Assembly: GCA_030762895.1 (NCBI GenBank)
Contig: CM061068.1
Span: 155,330,811 to 155,394,810 of the forward strand
Direction of reading: 5' to 3'
Source: Sophora flavescens
Taxonomy: Eukaryota; Streptophyta; Magnoliopsida; Fabales; Fabaceae
Length of the DNA: 64,000 nt
Part shown: piece by piece, positions 43,116 through 55,414 of the stretch
Layout of the letters: every line of letters begins with the position of its first letter
Numbering within the stretch: the stretch's first letter is position 1
Notes under the pieces: generated by a model
What the model was told of the DNA's origin: nothing
What the model saw: only the letters and a program-made list of their open reading frames with translations
Database searches by the model: none
Program-made: the position numbers and the translations under genes

Positions 43116-44160
43116 TGTTGGAACCAAAGTGGTTCTGTTTTATTTAATCTCTAGGTTTTGATGTTAACAAAATGATTAAATTTGCTTGGCAAAGTGTTAG
43201 TTGAGATCTAACAAGTGATTTCAGTTTATGCAAGAATATCCAAAATAATATAAGGTATACAATGCTTGGACTCTTGCAAAGAATTACCTGTCCAAAGGTT
43301 ATTTAAACTGTTTATATTTTAATCGTTAAGCATACGGCTAACTATATCTCAATAGACGTCCATAGTAGTCACATCAGCAGACGAGTGCTCTCCTTGAAAC
43401 TCAAGTAGACATCCATAGTGCCTAATTAAAATTCAGTAGACATCCATAGTGCCACGTCATTGGATGGAGTTTCTCTAAAGACTTAGCAAGTCCAAAGACT
43501 TATGTGGATGAGCGCTTCTGCCACATCAGTGGACGAGCAGAATAAAACCTTGTGTAGACGCGTTCTAAAACTGAGTGCCTGTAGACGGTTCTACATCTTC
43601 TATATCTTTACTACCTTGAATGTGATTTAATACAATCTGGACCACATTGAATTTATTTCAAATAATTGATATTTATTTCAATGGAATATATGTTCTTTAT
43701 AATTGTTTTATTTGGTTAATTCCTTGTGCCTTTGTGAGAAAATTCATAGTACTATCAAGGAAATACAAAAAGTAAATAGTACAATTGGAATTGCAAAACG
43801 TTCTGTACGATAACAACTTTATTGCTGGACGAAAGCTGGGTTATACACAAAGGAGGAAAGAAAGTTTTTAAAGTACGATTGCTCTGGACAGTGAGCCTCC
43901 ATTTTATTCTTTTCTGATAACCAAGGATGCTTTTTAACATGTCCAAAATCAAGCTATCAGTCTCAACGGATATCATGCATTTAATGCTATCTCTAAACGG
44001 GATGATTAAAAATAACCGTTGAAAATCTGCAAGAGAAGTTGAAGACCACTATATATATAGAAGGTCTCAAGCACTGAAGAACAACTTTTTCCATTTGAAG
44101 ATTTGCAAGATATTCAAAGCTCATATTCCCTTTGTAAAGAAAAAGTCTGTAATTCTTAAG
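43116..44160 (+). mobile_element. S1 Sirevirus 3' LTR, truncated
   Basis: Begins TGTTGGAACCAAAGTGGTTC and follows the solo LTR to GTAATTCTTAAG at 44160. It then stops abruptly; the remaining 500 or so bases of the LTR and the S1 target duplication are missing. The next 49 bases (44161-44209) are not LTR and appear to be the left flank of the S2 insertion site, i.e. DNA upstream of the KELP-like pseudogene. Confidence 0.9.
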
Positions 44161-44678
44161 CAATGAAGATTCTTTTAAGTAATAATGGTTGTTTTTTGAA
44201 AATGAATATTGTTAGACTCAATGACTTAGAGATTTTGATATATGACAAATACAATTTAATATATATGCAAGTGTTTTAGTGTCAAATTGCAAAGATAGGT
44301 ATCAAGCAGTGATAAACAAGTTCATTAAGCAAATTCAAGGAAAATATTCAAGGAAGAACTTGAAGAAATCAAAAGATCTACATAGAGGAATTAAAGAGCA
44401 AAGACAAAGATCAAGGAATCATCAAGACAAAAGCTTAAAGGAGAAATTAGATTTAAGTCTTAGATGATTTGTAAGAGAAAGAAATCTCTTAGTCACAAAA
44501 TAGATCAACTAAAAAGATGCATGAAGAATATCAATTTTCATAACCTGCATTAAAAGGAATAAGTTTTTGTTAATGAAAATGATTTTTGGAAAGAAGAAAT
44601 AGATTTGATCAGGAACACCTATGTAGATTCTAATTCTGCGCGTCCAACACAAGTGATAGAAGCGCTCGTCCAACACAA

Positions 44679-46329
44679 GTATATCTATTGGAAGGAAAGA
44701 ATGGTAATCTTTCTTGAGGTAGCAGGTGTTGATATATGGGATGCAGTAGAAAATGGACCATTTGTCCCCTCTACTGTAGATGCTAATGGTGCTCCAAGAA
44801 ATAAGCCTAAAACTGAATGGAATCAGGATGATAAGAAAAGAGTTCAATATAATGCACGAGCTAAGAATATTATAACATCTGCTTTAAGCCGTGATGAGTT
44901 TTTCAGGGTTTCAAATTGTAAAACAGCAAAGGAGATGTGGGATACATTGCAAGTAACACATGAAGGAACCACAGATGTCAAAAGACCAAGAATGAACACC
45001 CTCACACATGAATATGAGTTATTTCGCATGAATCGAGGAGAACCTATGTCTGAAATGCAAAAGAGATTCACTCACATTATCAACCAACTTGCTGGTCTTG
45101 GAAAAGCTATATCAAATGAAGATCAAATTAACAAAGTAATGAGATGCTTGAGCAAGGAATGGCAACCTAAAGTCACTGCAATCCCAAAATCTAGAGATCT
45201 CTCATCAATGACCATTGCCACATAGTTTGGAAAACTTCAAGAGCATGACTTGGAGTTGAACAGACTGAATGACAGTGAAGAAACTGATAAAAGAAAGAAG
45301 GGATTGGCTCTGAATTCACAAGTCAAAGAAGTAGAAGACAGTGATGATGATAATACAGAATAAGAGGCTGAATCTGAAGAAGAGATGGGAATGCTAGTTA
45401 GAAAATTCAAGAACTTCCTAAAGAAGAAAGGCAACTTCAAAAGATAGCCATCCAATTTTCCTAAAAGAAATATCGGCAAAGGTGACAACTCTTCCAACAA
45501 CATCACATGCTATGAATGTGGAAAGATTGGTCACATGAAGTTTGACTGTCCAAAACTGCAAAAGAAGGACAAAACAGAAAAGTTTGACTCAAAGGACAAG
45601 AAGTGGAAAAAACCAAGAAAGGCCTACATTACTTGGGATGATAATGATGTAGATTCCACTGAAGAATATGAATCTGAGGAGGCAAACTTGTGCTTGACGT
45701 CCAGCAATAACAGTGATTCAGAAAGTGAAGTAAGTTCTAATTATCAACCTTCTTATGATGAATTGCAAATTACTTTTGAAGAACTTCATAAAGAATCCAT
45801 TAGACTTGCTATATTGCTAATTAAGTCTAAGAAAACCATCACATGCCTTGAAGAGAAAAATTTTGTTTTAAACAAAGAGCTAGATGAATTAAAAACAGAA
45901 AATCGTGCTGTAAAAGAAAGATTGGCTACTGTTTTGGAATCACCTATATGCTCTAATTGTTCTAAGTGTTGTACATTGACTAAAGAAGTTTAAAAACTGA
46001 AAAATGACTTAGCCAAGTTCACAAACGGTAGAGATAACCTGAATGCTTTGTTAGGACAACAAACATGTGTTTATGATAAGGCTGGAATAGGCTATAAACC
46101 TAAGATACATGAGAAATCTTTCAAGAATTTTTTTGCTGCACCTAAGACATCAAACACACCATTTTTTAAATGCAATTTTTATACTAGAAAAGGTCACACA
46201 ACTTCTACATGTCAATACAGAATATCAGCATACAATAAATCTAAGTATATATGGGTTCCTAAAGGAACTATTGCTGCACCTAACTCAAAAGGACCCAGAT
46301 TGATTTGGGTACCTAAAACACAAACATGA
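44679..46329 (+). pseudogene. S2 gag
   Basis: The frame starts inside gag at YWKERMVIFLEVAGVDIWD, directly after the LTR junction; the usual first 40 or so residues are missing. It keeps the gag core (SRDEFFRVSNCKTAKEMWDT, VTHEGTTDVKRPRMNTL, MRCLSKEWQPKVTA) and a zinc knuckle CYECGKIGHMKFDC (about 45508-45549). A degenerate second knuckle-like segment lies near 46170-46210. Stops occur at about 45223, 45361, 45446 and 45991. The start is not a true initiation site. Confidence 0.9.
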
Positions 46330-46342
46330 TTTTGTTTTGTAG

Positions 46343-47713
46343 GTGTGTTGGAAATCCAAGAATGTGAAATGGTATCTTGACAATGGCTGTTCCAAGCACA
46401 TGACTGGAGACAAAACCAAGTTCATTTCCTTTACCCCTAAGTCAAGTGGTAGTGTTACCTATGGAGACAACAATAAAGGGAGAATACTTGGCATTGGCAA
46501 CATTGGAAGTGACTCAACAACAATCATTGAGGATGTACTATATGTTGAGGGACTGAAACACAACCTATTAAGTATCAGTCAACTATGTGACAAAGGCTTC
46601 AAGGTAAAATTCAATTCCAATAGTTGCTTCATAGAAAATCGGCATGATGAAAATTTGAAATTAATTGGACATAGGACAGATAACATCTATATGCTTGATT
46701 TAAATATTATCTCTTCAAATACTGCATTCTGTCTTATTTCAAAAGAAGAAGAGAATTGGCTTTGGCATAGAAGAATTGCACACATTCACATGAACCACTT
46801 TAATAAACTGACTCTTAAAGATCTTGCAGTTGGTTTGCCTAAACTGAAATTTGTGAAAGATGGACTATGTGATGCATGTCAAAAAGGAATGCAAGTTAAG
46901 GTCTCTTTTAAACCAAAGAACATTGTTTCAACAACTAGACCCTTGTAACTTTTACACATGGATTTATTTGATCCATCTAGAACCAAAAGCTTTGGTGGTA
47001 ACTCGTATGCATTGGTAATAGTAGATTATTACTCTAGATATACATGGACATATTTTCTATCTCATAAGAGTGATTCATTTGCTACATTTAAGAAAATGGC
47101 AAAAATTGTGCAAAATAAAAAGGACATAAAAATTGTTTCTATAAGAAGTGATCATGTGGGAGAATTTCAAAATGAAGTGTTTGAAAACTTTTGTGATGAG
47201 CATGGCATTCAACATAACTTTTATGCTCCTAGAACTCCACAACAAAATGGAGTAATGGAAAGAAAGAATAAATCATTAGAAGAGATAGCAAGAACTATGT
47301 TGAACGACTCTAGCTTGCCAAAACATTTTTGGGCAGATGCTGTCAATTCAGCCTGCTATGTGCTAAATAGAGTCTTGATAAGACCAATCTTAAAGAAAAC
47401 CCCTTATGAGCTTTACAAAGAAAGAAAACCAAATATAGCACATTTTCATGTTTTTGGTTGCAAATGCTTTGTTCTTAACAATGGAAAGAATAATCTTGGA
47501 AAATTTGATGCAAAGGCTGATGAAGGAATTTTACTAGGTTACTCTCTATCTAGTAAAGCATTTAGAATATATAATAAGAGAACACAAACTATTGAGGAAT
47601 CTGTGCATGTGACATTTGATGAGTCTAACCCGAAAAGGTTAGGAAAGGATTCTGTTATTGATGATCTTGCAGATTCAATTGAGAAAAATCTAGTAAAGCA
47701 TTTAGGAGAATGA
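46343..47713 (+). pseudogene. S2 protease and integrase
   Basis: The protease segment KWYLDNGCSKHMTG has Asn where the catalytic DSG triplet normally has Ser. The integrase zinc region has WHRRIAHIH and LCDACQKG. A single in-frame TAA at about 46946 separates this from the catalytic core: LHMDLFDPSRTKSFGG, IRSDHVGEF (both aspartates present, one Gly changed to Val) and PQQNGVMERKN (glutamate). The C-terminal GKFDAKADEGILLGYS segment, missing from S1, is present here. Apart from the stop and the altered protease triplet it is close to complete. Confidence 0.92.
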
Positions 47714-47785
47714 AGAAGATGAAAGCTTAAATAATGAATTGCTGCAGCAGGAGCAAACAGAACAACAGCCTGACCTACCAAAGGA

Positions 47786-49417
47786 ATGGAGAACTGTCAG
47801 AAATCATCCAATTTTTATAACATCATTGGTGAAATTACAAAGGTGGTAACTACTAGACAATCTCTTAGAAATTCGTGTAATCATATGGCATTTGTGTCTC
47901 AAGTAGAACCTAAGAACTTAGATGATTCTATAATTGATGAACATTGGATGATGGCTATGCAAGATGAGTTAAACCAGTTTGAAAGAAACCAAGTTTGGAA
48001 ACTAGTGCCCAAACCCAAGAACTGTAAAGTAATAGGTACAAAATGGGTTTCTAGGAATAAACTAGATGAAAATGGTATAATTGTAAGAAACAAGGCTAGA
48101 TTGGTAGCCAAAGGGTATAACCAAGAAGAAGGCAAAGATTATGATGAAACATATGCACCAGTAGCAAGATTAGAAGCTATAAGAATGCTACTTGCTTATG
48201 CTTGCATAATGGGATTTAAATTGTATCAAATGGATGTTAAGAGTGCTTTCTTAAATGGATTTATACAAGAGGAAGTGTATGTTGGTCAACCACCTGGTTT
48301 TGAGAATAATGAATTGCCTAACCATGTTTATAAACTGTCTAAAGCACTATATGACTTAAAGCAAGCTCCTAGAGCTTGGTATGAAAGGTTAAGTAATTTT
48401 CTCATTGGAAAAGGATTTAAAAGAGGTAAAGTTGGCACAACTTTGTTCACTAAGAAAAAGGCACACAACATTTTACTTGTACAAATATATGTGGATGATA
48501 TAATTTTTGGTGTCACTAATGAGCATTTGTGCAATGAGTTTGCAAGTCTTATGCAGAGTGAGTTTGAAATGTCAATGATGGGTGAGCTGAACTTTTTCCT
48601 TGGACTGCAAATAAAGCAAACTAAAAATGGAATCTTTGTTAGCCAAACCAAGTACTGCAATGAGTTGATCAAGAAGTTTGGCATGGAAAATGCTAAGGAG
48701 ATGGCTACTCCAATTAGTACCTCCTGTTATCTGGACAAGGATGAGCAAGGTAAACCTATTGATGTTTCTAAATTCAGAGGTATGATAGGCTCACTACTTT
48801 ATCTTATTGCTAGTAGGCCAGATATCATGTTTAGTGTGTGGATGTGTACTAGGTATCAAGCAAATCCAAAAGAATCACACTTAACAGCAATCAAAAGGAT
48901 AATTAAGTATCTGTTAGGAACAAAAGACATGGGATTATGGTATCCCAAGGGAGCTACATGTACTTTAATTAGCTATTCAGATTCTGATTTTTCTGGTTGT
49001 AAACTAGATAGAAAGAGTACTAGTGGAACCTGCCATTACTAGGAAACTCATTAGTATCATGGTTCAGTAAGAAACAATCTAGTGTGGCTTTATCCACTGT
49101 AGAGGCTGAATATGTAGTAGTGGTAGTCATTGTTGTGCATGGTTTTATGGATGAAACAACAATTAGTTGATTATGGTGTGCAACTAAACCAAGTTCCTAT
49201 TAGATGTGACAATACAAGTGCAATTAACCTAACTAAGAATCACATAATGCACTATAGAACTAAACACATAGAAATCAGACATCATTTCATTAGAGATCAT
49301 ATTCAAAGTAGAGAAACTGAGATTGAATATGTTGATACAACTAAACAACTTGCTGATATTTTACCAAGCCCTTGGACAAGGAAAGCTTCTTTTTCATTAG
49401 AAGAGAATTGGGCATAA
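47786..49417 (+). pseudogene. S2 reverse transcriptase and RNase H
   Basis: A long open frame, 47786-49042, holds the RT: IGTKWVSRNKLDENGIIVRN, KLYQMDVKSAFLNGFIQEE, LKQAPRAWYERLSNF and YVDDIIFGVTNEHL (active site near 48489-48500). It ends just after DRKSTSGTCHY through a frameshift or stop near 49042. RNase H motifs follow in other frames: LSTVEAEY near 49095 and AINLTKNHIMHYRTKHIEIR at about 49220-49275. This is the best-kept pol region in the window but still broken in RNase H. Confidence 0.93.
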
Positions 49418-49879
49418 TTGATCAATCATATATCTAATCTCTAAAGAAACAAAAGAAATTCAAAAGGAACAATTTTAGATGGACTCGCTTTATTCAATTA
49501 TCCCTGCACCTATCCCTCTATCATGAACAATTTTATATGCTATGTTTGAATGTTTAAATGCTACCTTCTCTATTGCATTGAATGTTTCTTTTCTTTACCT
49601 TTTTTATAATGCCAAAAGGGGGAGGAAAAAGTATGATATAGATAAAGGGGATAATAACAAATTATACATGCATATGTTGAGGGTGAGCTTATAAGCTTAC
49701 ATGATTAATGGGGAGTAAGTCAAATTCAGCTCTGTTAATATTTTTTGCTCTCATATACTTCTGCTCTGACTGCTCTGATACCATGATATAATTCTGTCAA
49801 AAACACCTAGCTTCTGCTACACTTATACTCTGATCTTATAATTTGTTAGAAGATTTGAAATAATCAAAAAGGGGGAGTT

Positions 49880-51615
49880 TGTTAGACTCAATGACTTAGA
49901 TATTTTGATATATGACAAATACAATTCAATGTGTATGCAAGTGTTTTAGTGTCAAATTGCAAAGACAAGTATCAACCAGTGATCAACAAGTTCATTAAGC
50001 AAATTCAAGGAAAATATTCAAGAAAGAACTTGAAGAAATCAAAAGAGCTTCATGGAGGAATCAAAGAGCAAAGACAAAGATCAAGGAATCATCAAGACAA
50101 AAGCTTAAAGGAGAAATTAGATTTAAGTCTTAGATGATTTGTAAGAGAAAGAAATCTCTTAGTCACAAAATAGCTCGACTAAAAAGATGCATGAAGAAAA
50201 TCAATTTTCATAACCTATATTAAAAGGAATAAGTTTTCGTTAATGAAAATGATTTTTGGAAAGAAGAAATAGATTTGATCAGGAACACCTTTGTAATTTC
50301 TAATTCTGCTCGTCCAACACAAGTGAAAGAAGCGCTCGTCCAACACAAGCGACAGAAGCGCTCTTCCATTGAAGTGATAGAAGCGCTCGTCCACTAAAGT
50401 GACAGAAGTGCTCGTCCACTAAAGTGACAAAAGTGCTCGTCCACACAAGTCTTTGGACTTACTAAATCCTTAATGAGAATATCCGTTCAATGACGTAGCA
50501 TATGGATCTCGTCTACTAGCTCGTCCGATGTAAAGTCTTAATTCAAAATGGCTTGATGGACGAGCTTATTTTTAAGATGGACGTGAATTCTCTAAGAGCC
50601 GATGTAGAATCTTATTTCAAGAACCAGAATCAAGAAAACAGATTCTGTTATCAGGACCAAATCTGTTTTGATTGATCCCAACGATTATAACTTGTTTTCT
50701 ATATATAGAGGGATCAAAGGAACACTTTTTTACAAATAGCATATCAAATACAATACACATATCATTCATCATCTTTCTTGAGTTTATTGTGAAAAAGAGT
50801 GTTTCATTCTCATAAGAACTTCATTTTGTATATCTGACTATTGAGAGTTAGCAATCAATTTTTTGTTCTATTTGATTGTAAAGAGAGAGGAAGTCTCTAT
50901 GAGTGATTAGGGTGAGGTATCTCTAAGGAAAAATATTGAGGCTCTTCACAAGAGTGTGGTATCTCGAGGTGAAGGAGTGCTTTGTGGTGTAAAGGTTTTT
51001 CAAGCTCTGGGCTAAAGCTTGTTGTGTTAGTGTGTGAAAACCTACAGGTGGAGTGGGGACTGGATGTAGGTCACAGTGGTGGTGACTGAACCAGGATAAA
51101 TTTGGTTATGTGGTATCTCTTAACTCAAACTCTTAAATTTCTGTCTTGCACATATAAACTGTGATATTTGATATCAGTTCTTGATCTGCATAATCAGTAT
51201 TGAATCTTGAGTAAACTGTAATAATAACTGTGTATTCAATTCTATTCTTAAGGATCAATATTTGAATTGAATCTTGCATCATAGACTGAAACTGAAACAT
51301 GCAAGTTTGTTCTTGATTGTTAATGCTTGTATCTGAAACTTGCATAACATGTTCTTAATCTTTACAGGTTTAATCAGTTTCTGTATTTTGTTATTATTGA
51401 GTTTTGAACCCGAACCTATTCCGAATTAATCTTTCTTATCTTCATCATCTTCTATTCAAGATTTTATATAAACCCTTCATTGATTTTGTAAAATATCCTG
51501 AGGTCATAAATCTGAAAACTAAAGTTTTGTGAAAAAGTTTTTAAGAGGGAAGTATTTTTGAAAACTCAATTCACCCCCCCCCCCCCCCCCTCGAGTCGTT
51601 GAAGCCAAAACAACA
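49880..51615 (+). repeat. S2 3' LTR (1736 bp)
   Basis: Begins TGTTAGACTCAATGACTTAG right after the polypurine tract and ends CCAAAACAACA before AATAT. A likely promoter box TATATATAG lies near 50700. The LTR includes a CGTCCA minisatellite (50309-50460) and a 17-base poly-C run near its end (51574-51590). The first 460 or so bases match 44210-44678 closely, confirming the LTR pair. Confidence 0.93.
50309..50460 (+). repeat. CTCGTCCA minisatellite in the S2 LTR
   Basis: Six units of about 25 bp: CTCGTCCAACACAAGTGA.., CTCGTCCACTAAAGTGACAG.. and variants, each with GAAGCG or GAAGTG. The last unit runs into ACACAAGTCTTTGGACTT, a phrase also present in the S1-family LTRs (about 283-305). The 5' LTR deletion of S2 starts inside this array. 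Confidence 0.88.
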
Positions 51616-51810
51616 AATATTGCCCAACATACTTGGCCCACAATTACATAAGCTTGTATTTTGGGCCAGTAAAATCTCTTGAGCTTGGAAGCTCATTTCG
51701 GAAACGGCACAGTGGAAGTATACCGAGTGAACATAAATTGCATGCTTTCTCCTGTTGCCCAACCCCTAACTTAGTTGAATAGATAGACAATGTTTGTTTG
51801 GTTGAGTGTC

Positions 51811-52307
51811 ATGGCAAAAATGGAGGATGATGCTGAAACCAAAGGAAGAATCGAAGAAACAGTTTGAAAGATTTTAGAAGAATCAAACTTGGATGAGCTT
51901 ACTGAGTCCAAGACTCGGATGCTAGCTTCCAAACAACTGGGTTTCAACATATCCCAACCCCACTTCAAAAGTTTCGTCAAGCAAGTCGTCAAAGCTTTTA
52001 TCCAAGTGCAACAACAACAGATATAACAACAACAAGAAGAAAAATACGATGATGATGACAACCTCATCATTTGCAAGGTCTCTACTTTTGTCTTTCCCTA
52101 CAATCATTTTTCTTTATTTGACTATTTACTCTTGAATTAGATGTTTGAAAAGGGTTGTTCTAGATATTGATTTTTTGTCTATTATTTGTTTTGTATTACA
52201 GCTTTCAGAGAGGAGAAGAGTGATCATTCACGAATTCAAAGGTATAACCTTGGTCTCTATTCGAGAGTATTATAGAAAAATTAGCAAGGAATTTCCCTCT
52301 TCCAAAG
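51811..52307 (+). pseudogene. KELP/PC4-type transcriptional coactivator pseudogene
   Basis: KELP proteins are plant coactivators with an N-terminal DEK C-terminal-like domain and a C-terminal PC4 DNA-binding domain. Exon 1 (51811-52077) encodes a Met start, then LDELTESKTRMLASKQLGF and FKSFVKQVVKAF, matching the DEK-C-like domain. Exon 2 (52202-52307) encodes LSERRRVIIHEFKG and VSIREYYRKISKEFPSSK, the start of a PC4 domain. Both splice sites are intact (AAG|GTC and ACAG|CTT). In-frame stops TGA (after IEETV, near 51865) and TAA (after QQQQI) both look like C-to-T changes of Arg and Gln codons. The last PC4 exon was not found. S2 inserted about 190 bases upstream. Confidence 0.85.
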
Positions 52308-53374
52308 GTACCCTACTCCTTTAACCTTATTATGATTATTATTAATTCTTGAAACTTGTATGAATATTTCTGTGTGACCCACTATGTTGTCTAACCCATT
52401 GTGTCCTGAATTTTTATGTGTGTATAAATAGGTTGTTCTTCATATGTAGATTTTTTTTTTTTTGCAATAGAAGTGTAAAATTTTCAGGCATGTTTTTCAA
52501 TGAGAATAGAGGGGAAGGCTTCAATTACTATACAATATGATTAAGTTTTTAAACAAACAATAAATATATATCACAAACCTAAAATCCCTTGAGTGTAGTG
52601 TCATAGTGCAAAGGATGGTTGACTCTTTCCTTGATGATTTCTCTAAGATGTTTTGCATAAGTGCTCATGAAATCAACTTTTGCTGGAAGAATTAACCTTA
52701 AGCAAGGTAGACACTCTAGAGAACCTATTTGCACAAGTGAATGTTATCGGGTTTGTTTGACCCTCATTATCATGGGGACAAACTCATATGTTGTTCCATT
52801 ATTGCTGCTTTTGGTTATTATTAATTTTTCATGGTGCTTTGACTTTCATAAGTTGGCCAACAAGAATGATTGGTGCAAGAAAATGGTGCTTTTGCACCAT
52901 AGAATTTGCCTCTTGTCTCATGAAATTTAAACTCTTGGATTACTGGTAAATAGCCTATGAACAAAATTATGTAATAAATATTGTATAAAACATGGTGGAT
53001 TTGGATGAAACATGGTTTTGTATCCCTTTCAAGGTGGATTTGGACCCCTTTATTATAAGATTGACTAGCATCATCTACATATTTTAAATTCCTTGTAGCT
53101 CTAGGAATAGCACATGTACATATCCTGAATACCTTGGAACTGTATTGGAGAATTTTGAAAATGAGCATGGATAAGCTTGTCCATTTACATATAGTAGGAC
53201 AAATTGCAGCTATCTTATCTTACAAAAAATGAACCAATGGAGTTTGTAGCTCTTTGTGCACAAAATTCTAAAAATTTGAAATTGATGTTACCTATTTTTT
53301 CTGGATGCCACTGTCATTCCTAGTTTTAATAGTTTGGTTTTCTGTTTGAACGGTCTGTCTTAAAGGGAATTGAC
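52308..53374. other. Region between KELP pseudogene and S3, no gene seen
   Basis: AT-rich DNA. It may hold remnants of the KELP-like gene's second intron, but no PC4 third exon could be found. The open frames at 52661-52930 and 52821-53168 show no known domain. Confidence 0.5.
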
Positions 53375-53589
53375 TGTTAGATAATATGGGCTTTTGGGAT
53401 TTTATTTATTTCATATCATTAAGGGTAGTTTAGTCTTCTTCCTATGCATATATATATATATATTTACTATTTCCTTTGTACTTGAAAAGTAGAACATTGC
53501 ATTGTTAATGAAACCCTAGCCTCTTTCTCTTCACTTTGGTTCTCTCTTCCTCTTCATATCCCTTCTATGTTGTATTTGGTTTGTTAACA
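53375..53589 (+). repeat. S3 5' LTR (215 bp) and adjoining primer site
   Basis: TGTTAGATAATATGG to TTTGTTAACA, followed at once by TGGTATCAGAGC (53590-53601), complementary to initiator tRNA-Met. A TATATATATATA tract lies near 53450. Confidence 0.93.
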
Positions 53590-54060
53590 TGGTATCAGAG
53601 CAAGGTAGATCCATGTCTCGCTGAGGGTGGTTGTACGTTTTGGGTTTCGGAAATTTGAAGAAGAGAAATTTTTTCCTTCTATTCGGTCAGTTTCCATTGG
53701 GTGCTTCATTTCCTTTTTTCTTTCGCTAGTCTGGTCAAAGAAAGGTGCTTCCATTCGGTGCTTTCTCTTCACGTTGCAGTGAAGCATTTGGTGATACATT
53801 TTGTGAAGCTTTTTTTTTTCAATTAAAAAAGGGAAGGGGTCCACAAGCTGATACATTTGGTGCTTTCTCTCCTTTTATTATTGTTTCTTTCAAGCATCAC
53901 AAATGGGGTCCACAAGCTGATCATTGGTTCCTTTTTATTTGGCATCTATTGCTGGTGGTTTTTCATCCTCTTGCAATATTTCTTTTGGGGGCGCAATTTG
54001 AGGCTTCAACAGATTGGTATTTGGTTCTTCTCTCTCTTTATTATTTAATTTGCTTTAGCA

Positions 54061-54433
54061 ATGGCCGGTGAAAATGATGATTCTCTTCAAGCTATTAGCA
54101 TGCAGTTGAATGGACAAAATTACTCGTATTGGAGTTATGTATTTATTTATTTTTTTGGAAAGGCAAGAGAATGTGGGGCTATGTTTCTGGAACCTCTGTT
54201 AAGCCCAAAGATGAAAAAAATGGGAAATATACAACTGAGTTGGAAACCTGGGAAGCAAATAATTCGAAGATTATTACTTGGATCAATAACTCTATTTCGC
54301 AGTCAATAGGTGTTCAATTATAAAAGTATGAAACATCCAAGGAGGTTTGGGATCATCTGAAAAGGTTGTATGTGTAGTCCAATTTTGCAAAGCAGTATCA
54401 GTTGGAGATTGATATTCGAGCTCTTATGTCAAA
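54061..54433 (+). pseudogene. S3 gag, 5' part
   Basis: Starts MAGENDDSLQAISMQLNGQN YSYWSYV, then shifts frame near 54150. The other frame continues GKRMWGYVSGTSVKPKDEKN, WEANNSKIITWINNSISQSI and, after stops near 54320 and 54375, FAKQYQLEIDIRAL. This is the UBN2/retrotran-gag region. It is cut at 54433 by S4. Confidence 0.88.
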
Positions 54434-55414
54434 TATGGAAACGATTCTTAGTCGGGGGGGGGGGGGGGGGTGAATTGACCTTTTTAAAACTTTTTGAAAA
54501 ACAAATGTTTAAGTTCCCTTTTTCAAATGGAGTAACAATAAAGTAAACTTTCCTTGAAGCTTAAGCAAGGAACAATTGCAGTACCAATTTAAGAATGCAC
54601 TTAAAGAAAGATATTCAATTGTATAAGCTAAGAGATAGTATCATACAACAATCATGCACTATAGTATCATAAGCATAGAACATAAAGAATCATGCATACG
54701 ATAATAAAGATTGCAAGAAAGTAAAGAGAGTAGGGATAGAGAAAGTGACACAAGAATTTTACTGGTTCGACCCACCACTTGAGTGGCCTACGTCCAGTCC
54801 CCAAGAATCCTCTTGGAGAAATTCACTATGACAAAGATTGTACAGGAGATTCCACACTCCTTACAAAAGTCACTCTCCCTTGTAGGATACGTCACCCACA
54901 AGAACCACACTCTCAAGAGATACCTCACTCTTGAACCTTGTTGGATACCTCACCAACAACTAACTAAGGGATGCCTCAGCCTAACACCTTGTTGGATACC
55001 TCACCAACAATCACCACAAGTGATACCACACTCTTGCCAAAAAGGGATGCCTCATCCTTACTTTGAAGGATACCTCGCCAACAAAGATTTTTCTCCAATG
55101 GCCACTTTGAAGGATACCTCACCAACAAAGGTTTATGCCCCTTAAGAGATACCTCACCCTTGAGAACCTTGGGAACCACACTCCCAATACAAAACTCAGA
55201 AAACAAATTGAGTAGAAGAGAAAATCCTAGCACAAACACTTGTGCATCAAAGCTTGTAAGCTTCTAGATCACTTGTAACAAAGGTTGAGTATATGGCTTG
55301 CTATTTTGGCATTATAACAGTGTATTTTTTCTTATGATTTCGTTGCCAAAACTATTAAACACATACCCTTTATATAGACTTCAGTTAGTTGAAAATCTGA
55401 AGTTTTGCTGAATT

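Larger units (their letters stand above)
44210..51615 (+). mobile_element. S2 Sirevirus, whole element with 5' deletion
   Basis: 5' LTR start TGTTAGACTCAATGAC at 44210 and 3' LTR end CAAAACAACA at 51615, flanked by AATAT at 44205-44209 and 51616-51620, a clean 5-bp target duplication. The 5' LTR is cut after about 469 bases: at 44678 it joins gag directly, so the LTR promoter end, primer-binding site and gag start are lost. Two polypurine tracts precede the 3' LTR (about 49614-49625 and 49866-49877). No env-like gene was seen between pol and the 3' LTR. Confidence 0.93.

Noticed and set aside
44279..44467. Lys/Arg-rich frame at the start of S2 (and its copy at 49931-50137).
   Set aside because: Both lie in the same place of the two S2 LTRs, so it is LTR sequence open by chance.
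52661..53168. Two overlapping opposite frames as possible genes.
   Set aside because: No known motif, ordinary chance lengths, and no splice or promoter support.
54783..55239. Open frames in the S4 LTRs (also 57265-57645) with repeated Pro/His/Gln words.
   Set aside because: They are translations of short LTR repeats (GATACCTCACCAACAA type), present in both LTR copies, with no start context or family match.
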